Assembly: GCF_040054535.1 (NCBI RefSeq)
Contig: NC_090796.1
Location: forward strand, 5,693,001-5,757,000
Direction: 5' to 3'
Source: Antennarius striatus
Taxonomy: Eukaryota; Chordata; Actinopteri; Lophiiformes; Antennariidae
Length of the DNA stretch: 64,000 nucleotides
The notes under the pieces were generated by a model, which was given only the letters and a program-made list of their open reading frames with translations, did no database searches and was not told the origin of the DNA. Each line of letters opens with the position of its first letter. Position 1 is the first letter of the stretch. Below are positions 35,801-47,811 of this stretch, piece by piece. Made by a program: the position numbers and the translations under genes.

Positions 35801-38800
35801 CATCTTGTGTAGACGGTGTAACCTGAAAGAGATCAGTGACTGCAAAGTAGTGGTAGGTGAGAGTGTAGCCAAACAGCATAGGATGGTGGTGTGTAGGATG
35901 ACTCTGGTGGTGAGGAAGATGAAGAGGGCAAAGGCAGAGCAGAAGACAAAATGGTGGAAGCTGAAAAAGGAAGAGTGTTGCATGACTTTTAGGAAGGAGT
36001 TAAGACAGGCTCTGGGTGGTCAGGAGGTGCTTCCAGATGACTGGACAACTACAGCTAATGTGATCAGGGAGACAGGTAGGAGAGTACTTGGTGTGTCATC
36101 TGGAAGGAAAGTAGATAAGGAGACTTGGTGGTGGAATGAGGAGGTACAGGAGTGTATACAGAGAAAGAGGTTAGCCAAGAGGAAGTGGGACACTGAGAGG
36201 ACTGAGGAGAGTAGACAGGAGTACAGGGAGATGCAGCGTAAGGTGAAGGTAGAGGTAGCAAAGGCCAAACAAGAAGCTTATGATGACTTGTATGCTAGGT
36301 TGGACAGTATAAGGAGGGAGAGACTGATTTATACCGGTTCGCAAGACAGAGAGATAGAGATGGGAAGGACGTGCAGCAGGTTAGGGTGATTAAGGATAGG
36401 GATGGAAGTCTATTGACAGGTGCCAGTAGTGTGATGGGAAGATGGAAAGAGTACTTTGAAGAGTTGATGAACGTGGAAAATGAGAGGGAACAAAGACTAG
36501 AAGAGGTGACTGTTGTGGACCAGGATGTAGCAAAGATTAGTCAGGATGAAGTGAGGAGGGCATTGAAGAGGATGAAGAGTGGAAAGGCAGTCGGTCCTGA
36601 TGATATACCTGTAGAGGTTTGGAAGTGTCTAGGAGAGGTGGCAGTAGAGTTTCTGACTGGGTTGTTCAACAGGATCTTAGATAGTGAGAAGATGCCTGAG
36701 GAATGGAGGAGAAGTGTGCTGGTGCCCATTTTTAAGAACAAGGGAGATGTGCAGAGTTGTGGCAACTACAGAGGAATAAAGCTGATGAGCCATACAATGA
36801 AGTTATGGGAGAGAGTAGTGGAAGCTAGACTAAGGGCAGAAGTGAACATTTGTGAGCAGCAGTATGGTTTCATGCCAAAAAAGAGTACTACAGATGCAGT
36901 ATTTGCTTTGAGGATGTTGATAGAGAAGTACAGAGAAGGCCAGAGGGAGCTGCATTGTGTTTTTGTAGATCTGGAGAAAGCTGATGACAGGGTGCCCAGA
37001 GAGGAACTGTGGTATTGTATGAGGAAGTCTGGAGTGACAGAGAAGTATGTTAGAACGGTGCAGGACATGTATGAAGACTGTAAGACAGTGGTGAGGTGTG
37101 CTGTAGGTGTGACATAGGAGTTCAAGGTGGAGGTGGGACTGCATCAGCGATCAGCTCTGAGCCCCTTCTTGTTTGCCATGGTGATGGACAGGCTGACAGA
37201 CGAGGTTAGACAGGAATCTCCATGGACTATGATGTTTGCAGATGACATTGTGATCTGTAGTGAGAGCAGGGAACAGGTGGAGGAGAAGCTAGAGAGGTGG
37301 AGGTTTGTCCTGGAAAGGAGAGGAATGAAGGTTAGCCGCAGTAAGACAGAGTACATGTGTATGAATGAGAGGGACCCAAGTGGAAGAGTGAGGTTAGAGG
37401 GAGAAGAGATCAAGAAGGTGGAGGATTTTAAGTACTTAGGCTCAACAGTCCAGAGCAATGGAGAGTGTGGAAAAGAGGTGAAGAAGCGTGTACAGGCAGG
37501 ATGGAACGGGTGGAGGAAAGTGTCAGGTGTGATGTGTGATAGAAGAGTTTCAGCTAAAATGAAAGGAAAGGTGTACAAAACTGTGGTTAGACCAGCGATG
37601 TTGTTTGGTCTAGAGACAGTGTCACTGAAGAAAAGACAGGAGACAGAGCTGGAGGTAGCAGAGATGAAGATGCTGAGGTTCTCTCTGGGAGTGACCAGGA
37701 AGGATAGGATCAGGAATGAGTACATCAGAGGGACAGCACATGTTAGAGGTCTTGGAGATAAAGTCAGAGAGGCCAGACTGAGATGGTTTGGACATGTCCA
37801 GAGGAGAGATAGTGAATATATTGGTAGAAGGATGCTGAGTTTTGAACTGCCAGGCAGGAGGCCTAGAGGAAGACCAAAGAGGAGGTTTATGGATGTAATG
37901 AGGGAAGACATGAAGGTAGTTGGTGTGAGAGAAGAGGATTCAAAGCACAGGGCTAGATGGAGGAAATTGATTCGCTGTGGCGACCCCTGAAGGGAAAAGC
38001 CGAAAGGAAAAGAAGAAGAAGGTCAGGTACCTTTTAACACAGCTCAGATGCACCGTGGGGTCTTTGACAATGTTTTTCTTGTATGTGTCGCAAGTTAGCA
38101 ATAGAACAAGTTACAGATATGATTTACAGAGGCTGTTTTCCTGTACAAAACCGAGTGTGGCGCCTGCTTTCTCTCTCTTTTGCAACCACAGTCCCCACGA
38201 GACTATATCTCCAATAGATGGTGATTACACCAAGGATTCATTCGTTAAAATAATAAAAACAAAACAGAGATGATACAGAAAATTAAAGGCATCCTTCTCT
38301 CCACAAAGAGTGAAGGAAAGGACATGCAACATTACCGATCAGCAAATCAAGGACAATAATTCAACTCCAGCATATTCAAGTAAATGTGACGAATCTTGTG
38401 ATGTGATCAATACAGACATCGCTGTTGTGCAGGTATGTAAACTCAGATGAGCTGCAATAAGAAATTATCAGATTAATAGCACTGCTTGTTTAAAAAACAT
38501 TGCCTAAACAAGCTCAATAAAAGTCCCCAGGAACGGAAACACAGTTTTGTCATTGGAGCTCTGGCTGACCGTATTCACCAGGAATGAACAGCGAGGCTCT
38601 TTCACCTCCTCTACCTGAAAGAGACGCCATCACCATCACACACTGAACAGGGATTATTTAGCAGCGATCATTGATATGTAAGCTGCATTTGGGAGCAGAT
38701 TTAATGAGTTCATCAATGCAACAAAACACATTAATATTGTAATGGAAGTTCAACTTAGAGCACCAAATATGGTAGTACAGAGTAGTCACGTGGTGGGTAA

Positions 38801-41800
38801 TTCTCTCCAGGATGCTCTGCATGGAAAATAAACATTTAATCATGAATCTCATTATGCACTTGTAGCCTAGTTAGTCAATTTTATAGTCAATATAGCCAAT
38901 ACAGACACAGCCTGTGATGCCTTCATACAAGGCTTAAAAATTTTTGCAGCTCCTGACAGGTTTGATTTTAGTTTTTTTGGTCAAATCGGTTCCTCGAACG
39001 TTTATGGTACATCTGGCCCGCGGGCCAGATCTGGCCTGTTGAAAAGGTTTCCCCTTGAAGTTACTGACAGAGCCATAACAAAATATTGCTTTATTTATTT
39101 AATCATTACATAATATACACTGTGTTAGCTCTTGGCTCAATAAGCTATGTTCATTTCAATATGTTTTAATAAACATTGAACCAGCCGACCCACGGCTTTT
39201 AGCAAATTTGGGGCATGAGGCGGGGGAATCTCCGGGCCAGTGCACAGTGGAGCCACACAAAGACACAGACAATCACACAGACACTCATTCCTACCGTCAA
39301 TTTGGGACCCGTCAATTTTGCGTGTATTTGACTTTGACACCTATGATTAAAGGTTACCGACCCCTGGCCTAGACATTTCTTTCTTCCATAGCAGTATCAT
39401 TTGATTTCTAGTTGCGAAGCCAAGATGATACAAAGGGGGTATCTACTTCACATCAATCACATTGCAACATCAACAACATCCGAAAAAGAAAAAAGGGCTG
39501 ACGGGTAGAAGCCCTATGGCAACTGTTTCCATCCCGGGTAGAAGCCTGGGGATGGAAACTTGGAAAGTTTCCATCCCCAGAATCAACAACATCTCTCTCA
39601 TTAAAACACGTTATCAACCAAATTCATACATTAAATTTCACATTTAGATAATTTTATTTTGATATATTGCTGTTTTGAACCGTCCTTGTAGTCCCAGTAT
39701 AATAACATCGGCCACAGTGATGAACTGAAGGTTGCAGAGGAACTCCCGGAATACAAAGACCTACAAAGGAGAGAAATGGGTCATGGCAGAGCAGTAACTC
39801 TTAACCACCAAAGAAAATACCAGACTCACTCCACACTGCCAATGGAGCATAACAAATCTAACAATAGAGACAAGTGGAGATGCTATAAATGTGAACATTC
39901 TGGTTATATTGCATTTGAATGTGTGGGTCCGGACCCACCTAAATAGGAGGACCGAGAATGATGACCACGAGCGCCACCCAAAGGTTGTTTATTCTCCATT
40001 CTCCAGGGTCGTATTCCACATTCTCTTTGAGTTCCTGATGTAGGCCCTTATTGTCTTGTTGTATGTCGTCATTCCAACCGGTGGCGCAGAGTTGTGCATG
40101 GAGCTATAAATCATCCAGCGCCAATGGAACAAAACGTTAAACAGTGCCACAGGTTCCAGCAGATTCCTGGTAGTTTAATTTTTGATTTGGCAAATGTGTA
40201 TCTTAACTTGACCCTGCAATATGCTGGTGATGTGTCTGCGGCCTGCCCTGCCTCTCGCCAATATTCCTGGAACCACAGTTGGGCTGCAACTAGATGATGA
40301 AACAGGATGGTGGGAAAATGGCAACGCTGTCAAGGGACATGAGACACAACGATCTTATCACATTCAAACGGAAAAAGGAGAACTTCATCGTAATCTCATG
40401 CCCACAACCGACATAGAAGACTGGTCTGCAACAAAAAAGAAACATCTGCACCAAAACAACCTACATTTGTGCAGGATGTTCAGGTCGACCAAGACTTTCC
40501 ACCAGATCCGGGTTCCAGTGACCAGCCATTACCAGCAGATGCCTTACCAACCCCAATGAAAACATACAGTGGCCAGGTGGCGAGGCCTCCTGAGCGACGG
40601 AAAGAGTGTGTGTAGAGACAATTAACCTTTCCTTCACATGATTAAAATGGTCTGAAGAGCTGTGTTAGGGTTTATTAGACCAAGAGATTGTTTAATGAAG
40701 CTGTTGAAGTATATCTTTGTTCATATGAACAACTTGTTTATTTACAGTAAATGAGCTCAAAAAGAAATGTGATGTAAGTATTTATTTTACTGTGTGCATC
40801 TATACAGTTAGAACTACTACATGCATGTGATCTCTATCTGCTGAACAGAGCTGAGAGCTAAGTCTGTGGTCCCTAAAAGTTCATGCATTCATTTATTCAT
40901 TTTCCAACCCGCTTAATCCGCTAACGCAGGTCGCGGGGTAGCCAGTGCCTATCCTGGCAGTCTCAGGGCGTGGGGCGGGGGACACTCCGGGCACGACGCC
41001 AGTGTACCGCGGAGCCACATACAAACAAACATACATTCACACACACACTCACTCCTATGGTCAATTTGGGACCGGCCAATTAACCTGAAGCGCATGCTTT
41101 TGGAGGTGGGAGGAAGCCGGAGAACCCGGAGAGAACCCACGCAGACACGGGGAGAGCATGCGAACTCCGCACAGAGCGGGACTCGAACCCGGGTTGTGAG
41201 GCAGCAGCGCTAACCACTGCGCCACCGTGCCGCCCCCTAAAAGTTCATTAAAAGTTAAAAGAAATATCCTTTATTTATATTAACTTCAAAATGTTCTTAT
41301 CATTTCAGGCCATCTATGTCATGAGAAACCCCAAAGATGTGATGATATCAGCCTTTCATTATTTTGGGAAACGCCCCATTTATGCCGACCCGGGTACTCT
41401 GACTGAGTTTCTCCATAAGTTCCTTGATGGAAGTAAAAGTAAATGGCACTTCTCTGAACTACCACTGGATGGAGTCACAGATCTAATGATCACATTTGAC
41501 TTGTTTACAGAGTGCTTGTGTTTTTCATTTTTTTAGTGCCATATGGCTCGTGGTTTGATCATGTGAAGAGCTGGCTGAATGCTGAAGATAAAGAGCAATT
41601 CCTATATTTGAACTATGAAGACATGGTGCAGGTGAGATTTTCAACACTGTATAATTTTTGTAATCAAGATTTAACCCATGCCAGCATCTAGTTTCTCAAA
41701 AACTATATTTGCCCTTAACATCCATGACATTAAGGGCGAATGCTGTTCGCCCACACATTGATCTCAGAAGTATCCACTGAAAATGTCTAGTGAAAGAGTC

Positions 41801-43184
41801 GAAAACTGTTACACTATGATAAACAGCTTCCTCTCTCTCACAGGTGGTAGCAACTACTTCACTAACATTGACTACCTTATGTCATGGTCCAGGCTTTTTA
41901 ATTATTATGTTTGAGTGCTTTCAAAGTATCAGATGACAGATCTGAGGTATTAAAGAATGGACTGCTTACTCACTGTAGACATGAATGTCTGACCACAACA
42001 CTGGCAACTTCAACAGTTGAAAGTCTAGCATGAATATACTGTATGTAGTCTGAACACCATCAGAGCCTTTCTTCTCATTGCTAAATACTCACAAGAATAA
42101 ACGTACTATTGGAATCACTCCAGGAATATGAGATGGTGTGGTTTCTTTGTGCTGCAGAATCTGGAGAACTCTGTGGCCAGAACTGCTCAGTTCTTGGATA
42201 AATCCCTGGATACTGAAGTGATAGAGAAAATAGCAGAAAAATGTCTGTTCAAGAACATGAGAAACAAAGTGCCAGACGATTCTACAAATCCGATCAAATC
42301 TGATGATGAAAGACTATCTGAACTTTTCAGAAAAGGTGAGCAACATCATAATACATACAGTACTACAGTATTTCACTGTTATTGAGTGATGTTGTGACAC
42401 ACTGATGGTAATGGCTTGAAGGAAGCTTGCAGCAAACACAGAAGAATAATCCGTCAGGAAAAGATCTACACACCACACAAACTGAGGACAGCATGGTGAT
42501 GCAGTCTTTGCTTAACAGGGAGTCACAGTTCATATTGGAGACACACACATTGTTACAAGGAAACAAGGAACAAGGAAATCTCTGAAATGCTGCAGGGACA
42601 GGCAGACACAAACCACGAAGACAAAAACAGAACTAGTGGTGAAGGACAGAAGGCTGGAGCTTGTGCTGGGATTCAGGAAAGGTCTGGTGGTCAGTAGAGC
42701 AAGGTTGACAATGTGAAACAGACTAGTGCTCGAGAGTCCCTTATAAGGGAGAGCAAAGGGCGGTCTGGCAGAGAGTGATTGGAGAGCAAGAATCTACAGT
42801 ATATACTGAGTCACTCTGATGAAAGGAAGTGGGTGGAGTTATGCTGATGAGGTGACAGGCTGAGTGGGACAGGTGGGTGGAGTTATCTGACGAGAGGGGT
42901 GTTGCTGTCATTGTGCATTCACAACAAAATTGCTACTGTCTTGCTCTCACCTAGGCTAAAAGAACATATTAAAACTTTAAAAATCCAACAATGCTGTACA
43001 AAGAGTTTATACAATGCAGCAAATTACATAGAATTTTTAAAAAAGAAATCAACCTTATTGTCTTGCATGTTGTGTTTCAGGAATAGTTGGAGACTGGAAG
43101 AATCATCTATCAGTGGAAGAAGCGAAGTACTTTGATGCAGTTTGCAAAGAAAAAATGAGAGATGTCAAATGCAAATGGGATTAA
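32501..43184 (+). CDS. Cytosolic sulfotransferase B (SULT2-like)
   Basis: Six exons: 32501-32639, 32961-33172, 41309-41432, 41537-41631, 42158-42335 and 43081-43184 (TAA), 283 residues. Exon sizes equal those of SULT A except exon 5 (178 against 172 bp, a 2-codon difference). It has the TYPKSGTTW loop, catalytic His in [35 protein letters not shown] and [11 protein letters not shown], so the PAPS site and catalytic base are intact. The dimerisation motif reads [10 protein letters not shown], one step closer to consensus than A. It arose by duplication with A: the promoter, introns and 3' flank are all homologous. Intron 2 is 8.1 kb because of a nested hAT/RTE insertion and a SINE. Substrate unknown; a phenol or steroid is plausible from the family. 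Confidence 0.9.
32764..32832. repeat. (ATT)n microsatellite in SULT B intron 1
   Basis: About 23 uninterrupted ATT units; the same intron position in SULT A has only TTTTTATTATAC, so the expansion is specific to B. Confidence 0.95.
33668..33895 (-). repeat. SINE fragment, minus orientation
   Basis: CCATCCATTTTCTAAACC…GCGGGTCACAGGGGG…AATTAACCTGAAGCGCATG is the 3' two-thirds of the CACGGTGGCGCAGTGG SINE on the minus strand; the tRNA-like head is missing. Confidence 0.75.
34873..38020 (+). mobile_element. Full-length RTE-clade LINE (inactivated)
   Basis: 3148 bp, flanked exactly by the 12-bp duplication GGTCAGGTACCT (34861-34872 and 38021-38032). The coding region starts about 35160. An apurinic-type endonuclease comes first ([39 protein letters not shown]). 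It is followed by reverse transcriptase ([39 protein letters not shown]) and a C-terminal [15 protein letters not shown]. Reading is broken by a frameshift near 35570, another near 36310-36370, and a TAG at 37115-37117. Few lesions and an exact duplication imply a fairly recent insertion. It is the source-type copy for the shorter RTE pieces in the window. Confidence 0.9.
35043..35077. repeat. Perfect 16-bp hairpin in RTE 5' UTR
   Basis: Arm GTTAACAACGACCGCC, loop ATC, then the exact reverse complement. It is GC-rich and stable and lies about 120 bp before the start of the endonuclease frame. Confidence 0.85.
39010..39345 (-). mobile_element. hAT fragment (CTGGCCCGCGGGCC family) with SINE piece
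   Basis: CTGGCCCGCGGGCCAGATCTGG, then AGTTACTGACAGAGCCATAACA, and an end TTTGACTTTGACACC near 39340, matching copies at 31060 and (inverted) 43504. A SINE fragment occupies about 39210-39318. Confidence 0.6.
39375..40640 (+). mobile_element. Degraded gypsy-like LTR-retrotransposon remnant
   Basis: Fragments include a degenerate CCHC-type knuckle ([14 protein letters not shown], with the metal-binding His replaced by Tyr) at about 39882-39925, and a polyprotein end region ([12 protein letters not shown], then RSTKTF and an out-of-frame [13 protein letters not shown] tail near 40570). It is homologous to 18160-18765 in SULT A intron 2, where about 500 bp is missing. Confidence 0.5.
40885..41234 (-). 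repeat. Full-length tRNA-derived SINE with 14-bp duplication
   Basis: Read on the minus strand: GGCACGGTGGCGCAGTGG (A box), CCGGGTTCGAGTCCCGC (B box), body, and a GAATAAATGAATGCATGAA-type tail. The target-site duplication CCCTAAAAGTTCAT is exact (40871-40884 and 41235-41248). SULT A has the empty site CCCTAAAAGTACAC at about 19087. Confidence 0.92.
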
Positions 43185-43503
43185 GATAAATTAATTTTAA
43201 TGTTTATTCAAGTGTGGAATCAGAGGAGCAAAATTTCCAGAGATTTTATGAAATTTATTGAGAAAAAGGCTAATGATTTGTTTTAAGTTATCTTATCTTT
43301 TGCAGCCTCAATGCTTGATGCCCTTACCAGACACATACACAGTTGAATTTCACAGGTCTTGAAATTTTGATCAGGCTCTTGCACTATGGTCTCAGATAGA
43401 AGAGCTGCTGTTCCTGCAAAGCACTAATCTTAAACCTGGCACCGCTTTCCTTGGATTCACTCGATCATACACTCATTTCAGACACATAACAATACTCTAG
43501 AGC
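43185..43503. other. 3' flank of SULT B
   Basis: Homologous to the SULT A 3' flank (24590-24810). No AATAAA close to the stop except ATAAATTAATTT; no separate gene. Confidence 0.45.
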
Positions 43504-45798
43504 AGGGGTGTCAAAGTCAAAAACACAGAAGGCCAAAAAGACAAATTTGCTACAATTTGTTTTAATATATATTAAAACATGTTAAAATGAACATAGTCTA
43601 TTGAACCAAGAACTAACACATTGTATTTTATTTAGTGCTGTCAGGCGATTAAAAAAATATGTAATTAATTACAGTATTTGTAATTATTTAATCTGATTAA
43701 TCACATTTTAATATCATACATGCTAAAGGCCCCCAAATAAAGAATTTGAAATCTAGGACATTACAAAATTGTAGTCCATGACTAATCAATAGAATGCACC
43801 AAGAAGAGAAGATTTGAAATCCACATTTTTATTGGTTAAGTGTGCTTTATAAATGAAATTCAAAAGAAAAAAAGGCCAAGCACATCAACAAACCAACTAG
43901 GCCAGGTGCATCTCTCAGAAATCCAATACGAATACAGTTAAATAAATAAAATTCAGAAATACAATAAGGCCGAGTCTCAAATAGGCACATAAGCAGACTC
44001 TCAATCAAAATGAATACTTAAGCTGACTCAATACAGCAATTCAGAATGAATAGTATAATATACCTCTAAATATGGCAACTTAATAGCAAGATGCCAACAG
44101 GCTTTTCCTTTAAAAGGGTAAGCTAACATTCAACTCTGTGTCTAGACTAGACTTCTTTTTATTGTCATTGCACAGAGACTCAGAACAGTGAATCTGGCGA
44201 TGAAATATCGTTGCTTGGCAACCGGAGTACACAGCATAATGGTCCTTGACATGTTTTGCATTTAAATGATACGTCAGGTTGGAGCTGCTTCGGTGATATG
44301 AAAATTCTCTTTTACAAAAGGTACAAATACTAATAATAATAATGGATTTGATTTATATAGTGCTTTTCTGCACACTCAAAGACGCTTTACATCGGATCCA
44401 TTATTCATCCACTCCTCATTCATACTTGGTGATGGTAAACTACTGTATGTGTGTAGCCACAGCTGCTCTGGGGCAGCCTACGGGTCTCTCAATGGGCCAA
44501 ATTTAAAATGCTTGCGCATTGACTTGCCACTCACAATTAATTGCGTTAATTTTCATAGCGTGTTAATTTGCAGCATAATTAATGAATCTAATTAATGTGT
44601 TAAAGTGACAGCCCTAATATTATTCAATGGTTAATTAATTAATAAAGCAATATTTTGTTACGGCTCTCAGTAACTTCAAGGGAAAATATTTTCAACAGGC
44701 TAACAGCAAAAAAGTAAATGTCCTTCTAAAACAAAACATGTTCCTTAATATAAAGATAAATGCATGAATGAGATTGCATTCATTTGTTTATTCATTTTCT
44801 ACCACTTCATCCACTGTCGCGGAAAGCTGGCGCCTATCCCAGCTGTCTGAGGGAGTGAGGCGATTGAGACTCCGGGCGCAACACCAGTGCACCGCAGCGC
44901 CACACAGACAACCACTCATGCATTATGAACTGAAGAGGCATTATTGTGCTGCTTTATGATCCTACCAATCACTGCCTTCAAATAGTAAAATAAAAAAATA
45001 AATCACATCAGTTGTATTCTTTCTCATGGCTCTTATTTGCAATTTCCTCTGAGTCCTTTCAACTGAAAAATAAATATAAATAGGTAAAATAAAATTTAAA
45101 AAAATCTATGGCACACGGACATAACAATATTTCCTTCAAAGAGAAACCACGCCTTGTACAAAGAAATTAAAAAATTTAACTGAATTAGAAACTGAAAATA
45201 CATTACCACTCTGTGTTGATCACTTGTCTGAGGCTGAGCCTGATATTTGATGGTGTCTCATCTTTGGTACAAGTTCATCAATGTTTGGGGTCAGGCTCTG
45301 AGCTGAGGAAATCCTCAGGATTGGGTGTAGGTGTTCATCAGACAGACTGTGTGATGTTTTTGTTCAGCTTCATCAGAGAGCACAGTTGTTCACACAGGCA
45401 TATGCTGCCAAACAGGGGGCGTCCGAACAGCTTGGATGCACAGCTGCTGCATTGTGTCACCTGAAGACACAGAAGTTTACCTTTTTACCTCTCTGAACAT
45501 ACAGTATACTCTGACTCCCACCTGGCTTGAAGCCTCCTGCTCTCAGCTTCCGCCTTCCTTTTAGCCAGTTTTGGGGAGGGGAGTAGCCAAATTCAACCTC
45601 CACTCTGACTGCTGATGAACTTCTGCTATAATTGCATTGTGGGAAATTTAGTGTTGGTGCGTGCAAAACACCAGCAGGCGGATGTGGTCTATGGGCCGAT
45701 TCTAATAGTTATAAAAAATCATCCAGGGGGCCATAAATAATTCATCAGGGACCAGATCTGGCCCGCGGGCCTTGACTTTGACTTACAGTATGTGCTTT
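43504..45798 (+). mobile_element. hAT-like element (CAGGGGTGTCAAAG family)
   Basis: Left end CAGGGGTGTCAAAGTCAA; right end GGCCCGCGGGCCTTGACTTTGACTTACAG with decayed inverted symmetry. The interior matches the copies at 31060 and 39010 in reverse. It contains a second hAT element (43633-44616) and a SINE piece (about 44780-44910). No transposase frame; right border uncertain. Confidence 0.55.
43633..44616. mobile_element. Second, nested hAT-like element
   Basis: Ends TAGTGCTGTCAGGCGATTAA and, on the minus strand, TAGGGCTGTCACTTTAACAC. 8-bp duplication ATTTTATT (43625-43632) / ATATTATT (44617-44624), 7 of 8 match. The related host element at 39010 is uninterrupted at the same place. Confidence 0.65.
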
Positions 45799-46615
45799 AG
45801 AGTGAAGTCATTTAATCCCATTATGTTGTCTTCTCATTTACTCAATGATATTCTATCATATACAGTATCGCACTCCTTCCATCTAATCAAGCTTTGTTAA
45901 TAACATAATGACATTGAGTCCAAACATCTAAGTCAGTGGTTCTTAACCTTGTTGGAGACGCCGAACCCTGCCGGTTTCATATGCTCACTGAACCCTTTAG
46001 TAAAAAAAATTTTTTTTTAACAAATTTAAGACATAATCACAGTATTTACCGCACTATAAGGCGCACCTTCAATGAATGGCCTATTTCTTTTTTTAAAAAT
46101 TAATTCATACACTGGATTATAAAGTGCACTGGATTATAAAACGCATCTGAGAACTCCTCTTCAATGAATGGTCTATTTTAAAACTTTTTTCATTTATAAG
46201 GCACACTGGATTATTAGAAATGAGAAAATTAAAGGCTTTTTGGTGCGGAAAATACTGTATATGTTTTACTGGTGTATTTATTGAATTGTGCATTAATGTC
46301 ACCTTTTTCAAAGAACAAAACCAAGACAGTGCATGAACTCACATGAAATGACCTACCTGCAAATCAGAGTAACTTCTGCTGTTGTTACTGAGAGAACAGT
46401 TCAGATATGTGTGGCTTCACCTTGGCAAGTGCTACTCTTATATCATCTTTCTCAGCAAACTCTGTTTCTTTTGTTTTCCATGCAGCTTAAGGAAGTGTTT
46501 ATTTTTGCCAGTGCGAGACTAGAGTTGCTCAACTTGACATTGCAAATCATGCAGAATGCTGACTCCTATCACGTCCCGTTATACATTACATTTAAATTCA
46601 CGTTGTTATTATTAT

Positions 46616-46616
46616 T

Positions 46617-46702
<86 letters not shown>

Positions 46703-46725
46703 GATAATAATAATAATAATAATAA
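46616..46725. repeat. (AAT)n microsatellite
   Basis: About 35 AAT units with some GAT interruptions; the long Asn-rich frame across it is an artefact of the repeat. Confidence 0.95.
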
Positions 46726-47033
46726 TGGATTAGATTTCTATAGCGCTTTTCTGGAGACTCAAAGATGCTTTACATTGGATTCATTATTCATTCACTCCTC
46801 ATTCATACTTGGTGATGGTAAGCTACGTGTGTAGCCACAGCTGCCCGGGGGCAGACTGACGGAGGCGTGGCTGCCAATCTGCCCCTACGGCCCCTCCGAC
46901 CACCAGCGGAACAATCACATGCATTCACACACCAGCGAGTGTCCCACTGGAGGCAAGGAGGGTAACGGGAATCGAACCGCCAATCTTGAATCATTGGACG
47001 ACCCGCTATACCACTGAGGCACGGTCGCCCGTT
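46726..47033 (-). repeat. tRNA-derived SINE, minus orientation
   Basis: Minus-strand head GGGCGACCGTGCCTCAGTGG (A box) and GGCGGTTCGATTCCCG (B box). The body ends in AAAGCGCTATAGAAATC-like sequence before the AAT repeat, which is probably its tail. Partial relatives lie at about 44340-44475 (body) and 53335 (head). Confidence 0.7.
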
Positions 47034-47401
47034 GCACATATTCGTCCGACCACTTTCAGTTTTTGCTCAACATAGTTAATATGGATTAAAATATTAAGAA
47101 AGTAATCAGATGGCGTACCATCATGACAAGCATAAATCGACTACTGAGTACGCAAAATCCCCTGTAACACAGGTAGGCTGATTGATGTAGCGTGATCACC
47201 TGCAGCCAGTGATGGCTAAGGGGGCCGTGTCACCACAAATTGACATGATGTGACAAACGTACACAATGATTCGTGTATGTTCGGCAAAAACACCTGACAC
47301 TATGTGTCGGGTGTTTTGTCTTGACCTCCGTCTCCGCCGAACCCCTGAGACCGACTCACCGAACCCCTAGGGTTCGATCGAACCCAGGTTAAGAACCACT
47401 G

Positions 47402-47811
47402 GTCTAGAGATAGTGTCACTGAGGAAAAGACAGGAGACAGAGCTGGAGGTAGCAGAGATGAAAATGCTGAGGTTCTCTCTGGGAGTGACCAGGATGGATA
47501 GGATCAGGAATAAATACATCACAGGGACAGCACATGTTAGAGGTTTTGGAGATAAAGTCAGAGAGGCCAGACTGAGATGGTTTGGACATGTCCAGAGGAG
47601 AGATAGTGAATATATTGGTAGAAGGATGCTGAGTTTTGAACTGCCAGGCAGGAGGCCTAGAGGAAGACCCAAAGAGGAGGTTTATGGATGAAGTGAAAGA
47701 GGACATGAAGGTAGTTGGTGTGAGAGAAGAGGATGCAGAAGACAGGGCTAGAAGGAGGTAATTGATTCGCTGTGGCGACCCCTGAAGAGAAAAGCCGAAA
47801 GGAAAAGAAGA
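47402..47811 (+). mobile_element. RTE LINE 3' fragment
   Basis: Encodes [20 protein letters not shown] through [17 protein letters not shown], with a frameshift near 47670, and the family end TGAAGAGAAAAGCCGAAAGG. It begins exactly at the edge of the hAT element. Confidence 0.85.

Larger units (their letters stand above)
34641..39366. mobile_element. hAT-like element in SULT B intron 2, carrying nested elements
   Basis: Left end CGGGTGTCGGCAATCCGCGG; right end on the minus strand CAGGGGTCGGTAACC. The 8-bp duplication GCTTAGAC (34633-34640) / GCCTAGAC (39367-39374) flanks it. SULT A has the uninterrupted site (TCTGTCAAGACATTTG at about 18170), confirming the borders. It contains a full-length RTE LINE and a fragment of another hAT family. 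Confidence 0.8.
45934..47401. mobile_element. hAT-like element with CAGTGGTTCTTAACC ends
   Basis: Inverted ends CAGTGGTTCTTAACCTTG (left) and CAGTGGTTCTTAACCTGG (right, minus strand). Flanking 8-mers do not match well (ATCTAAGT and GTCTAGAG), and the right edge abuts an RTE fragment, so the right flank was probably replaced. It carries an AAT microsatellite and a SINE. Confidence 0.65.

Noticed and set aside
36064-37911. Long minus-strand frames opposite the RTE element
   Set aside because: Antisense shadows of the purine-rich RTE coding strand; same frames appear opposite the other RTE copies.
35200-37990. Host gene similar to 'craniofacial development protein 2'
   Set aside because: That label often denotes RTE endonuclease sequence; here the target-site duplication and RT motifs show a LINE.
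46556-46834. Frame with long Asn run
   Set aside because: Translation of an AAT microsatellite.
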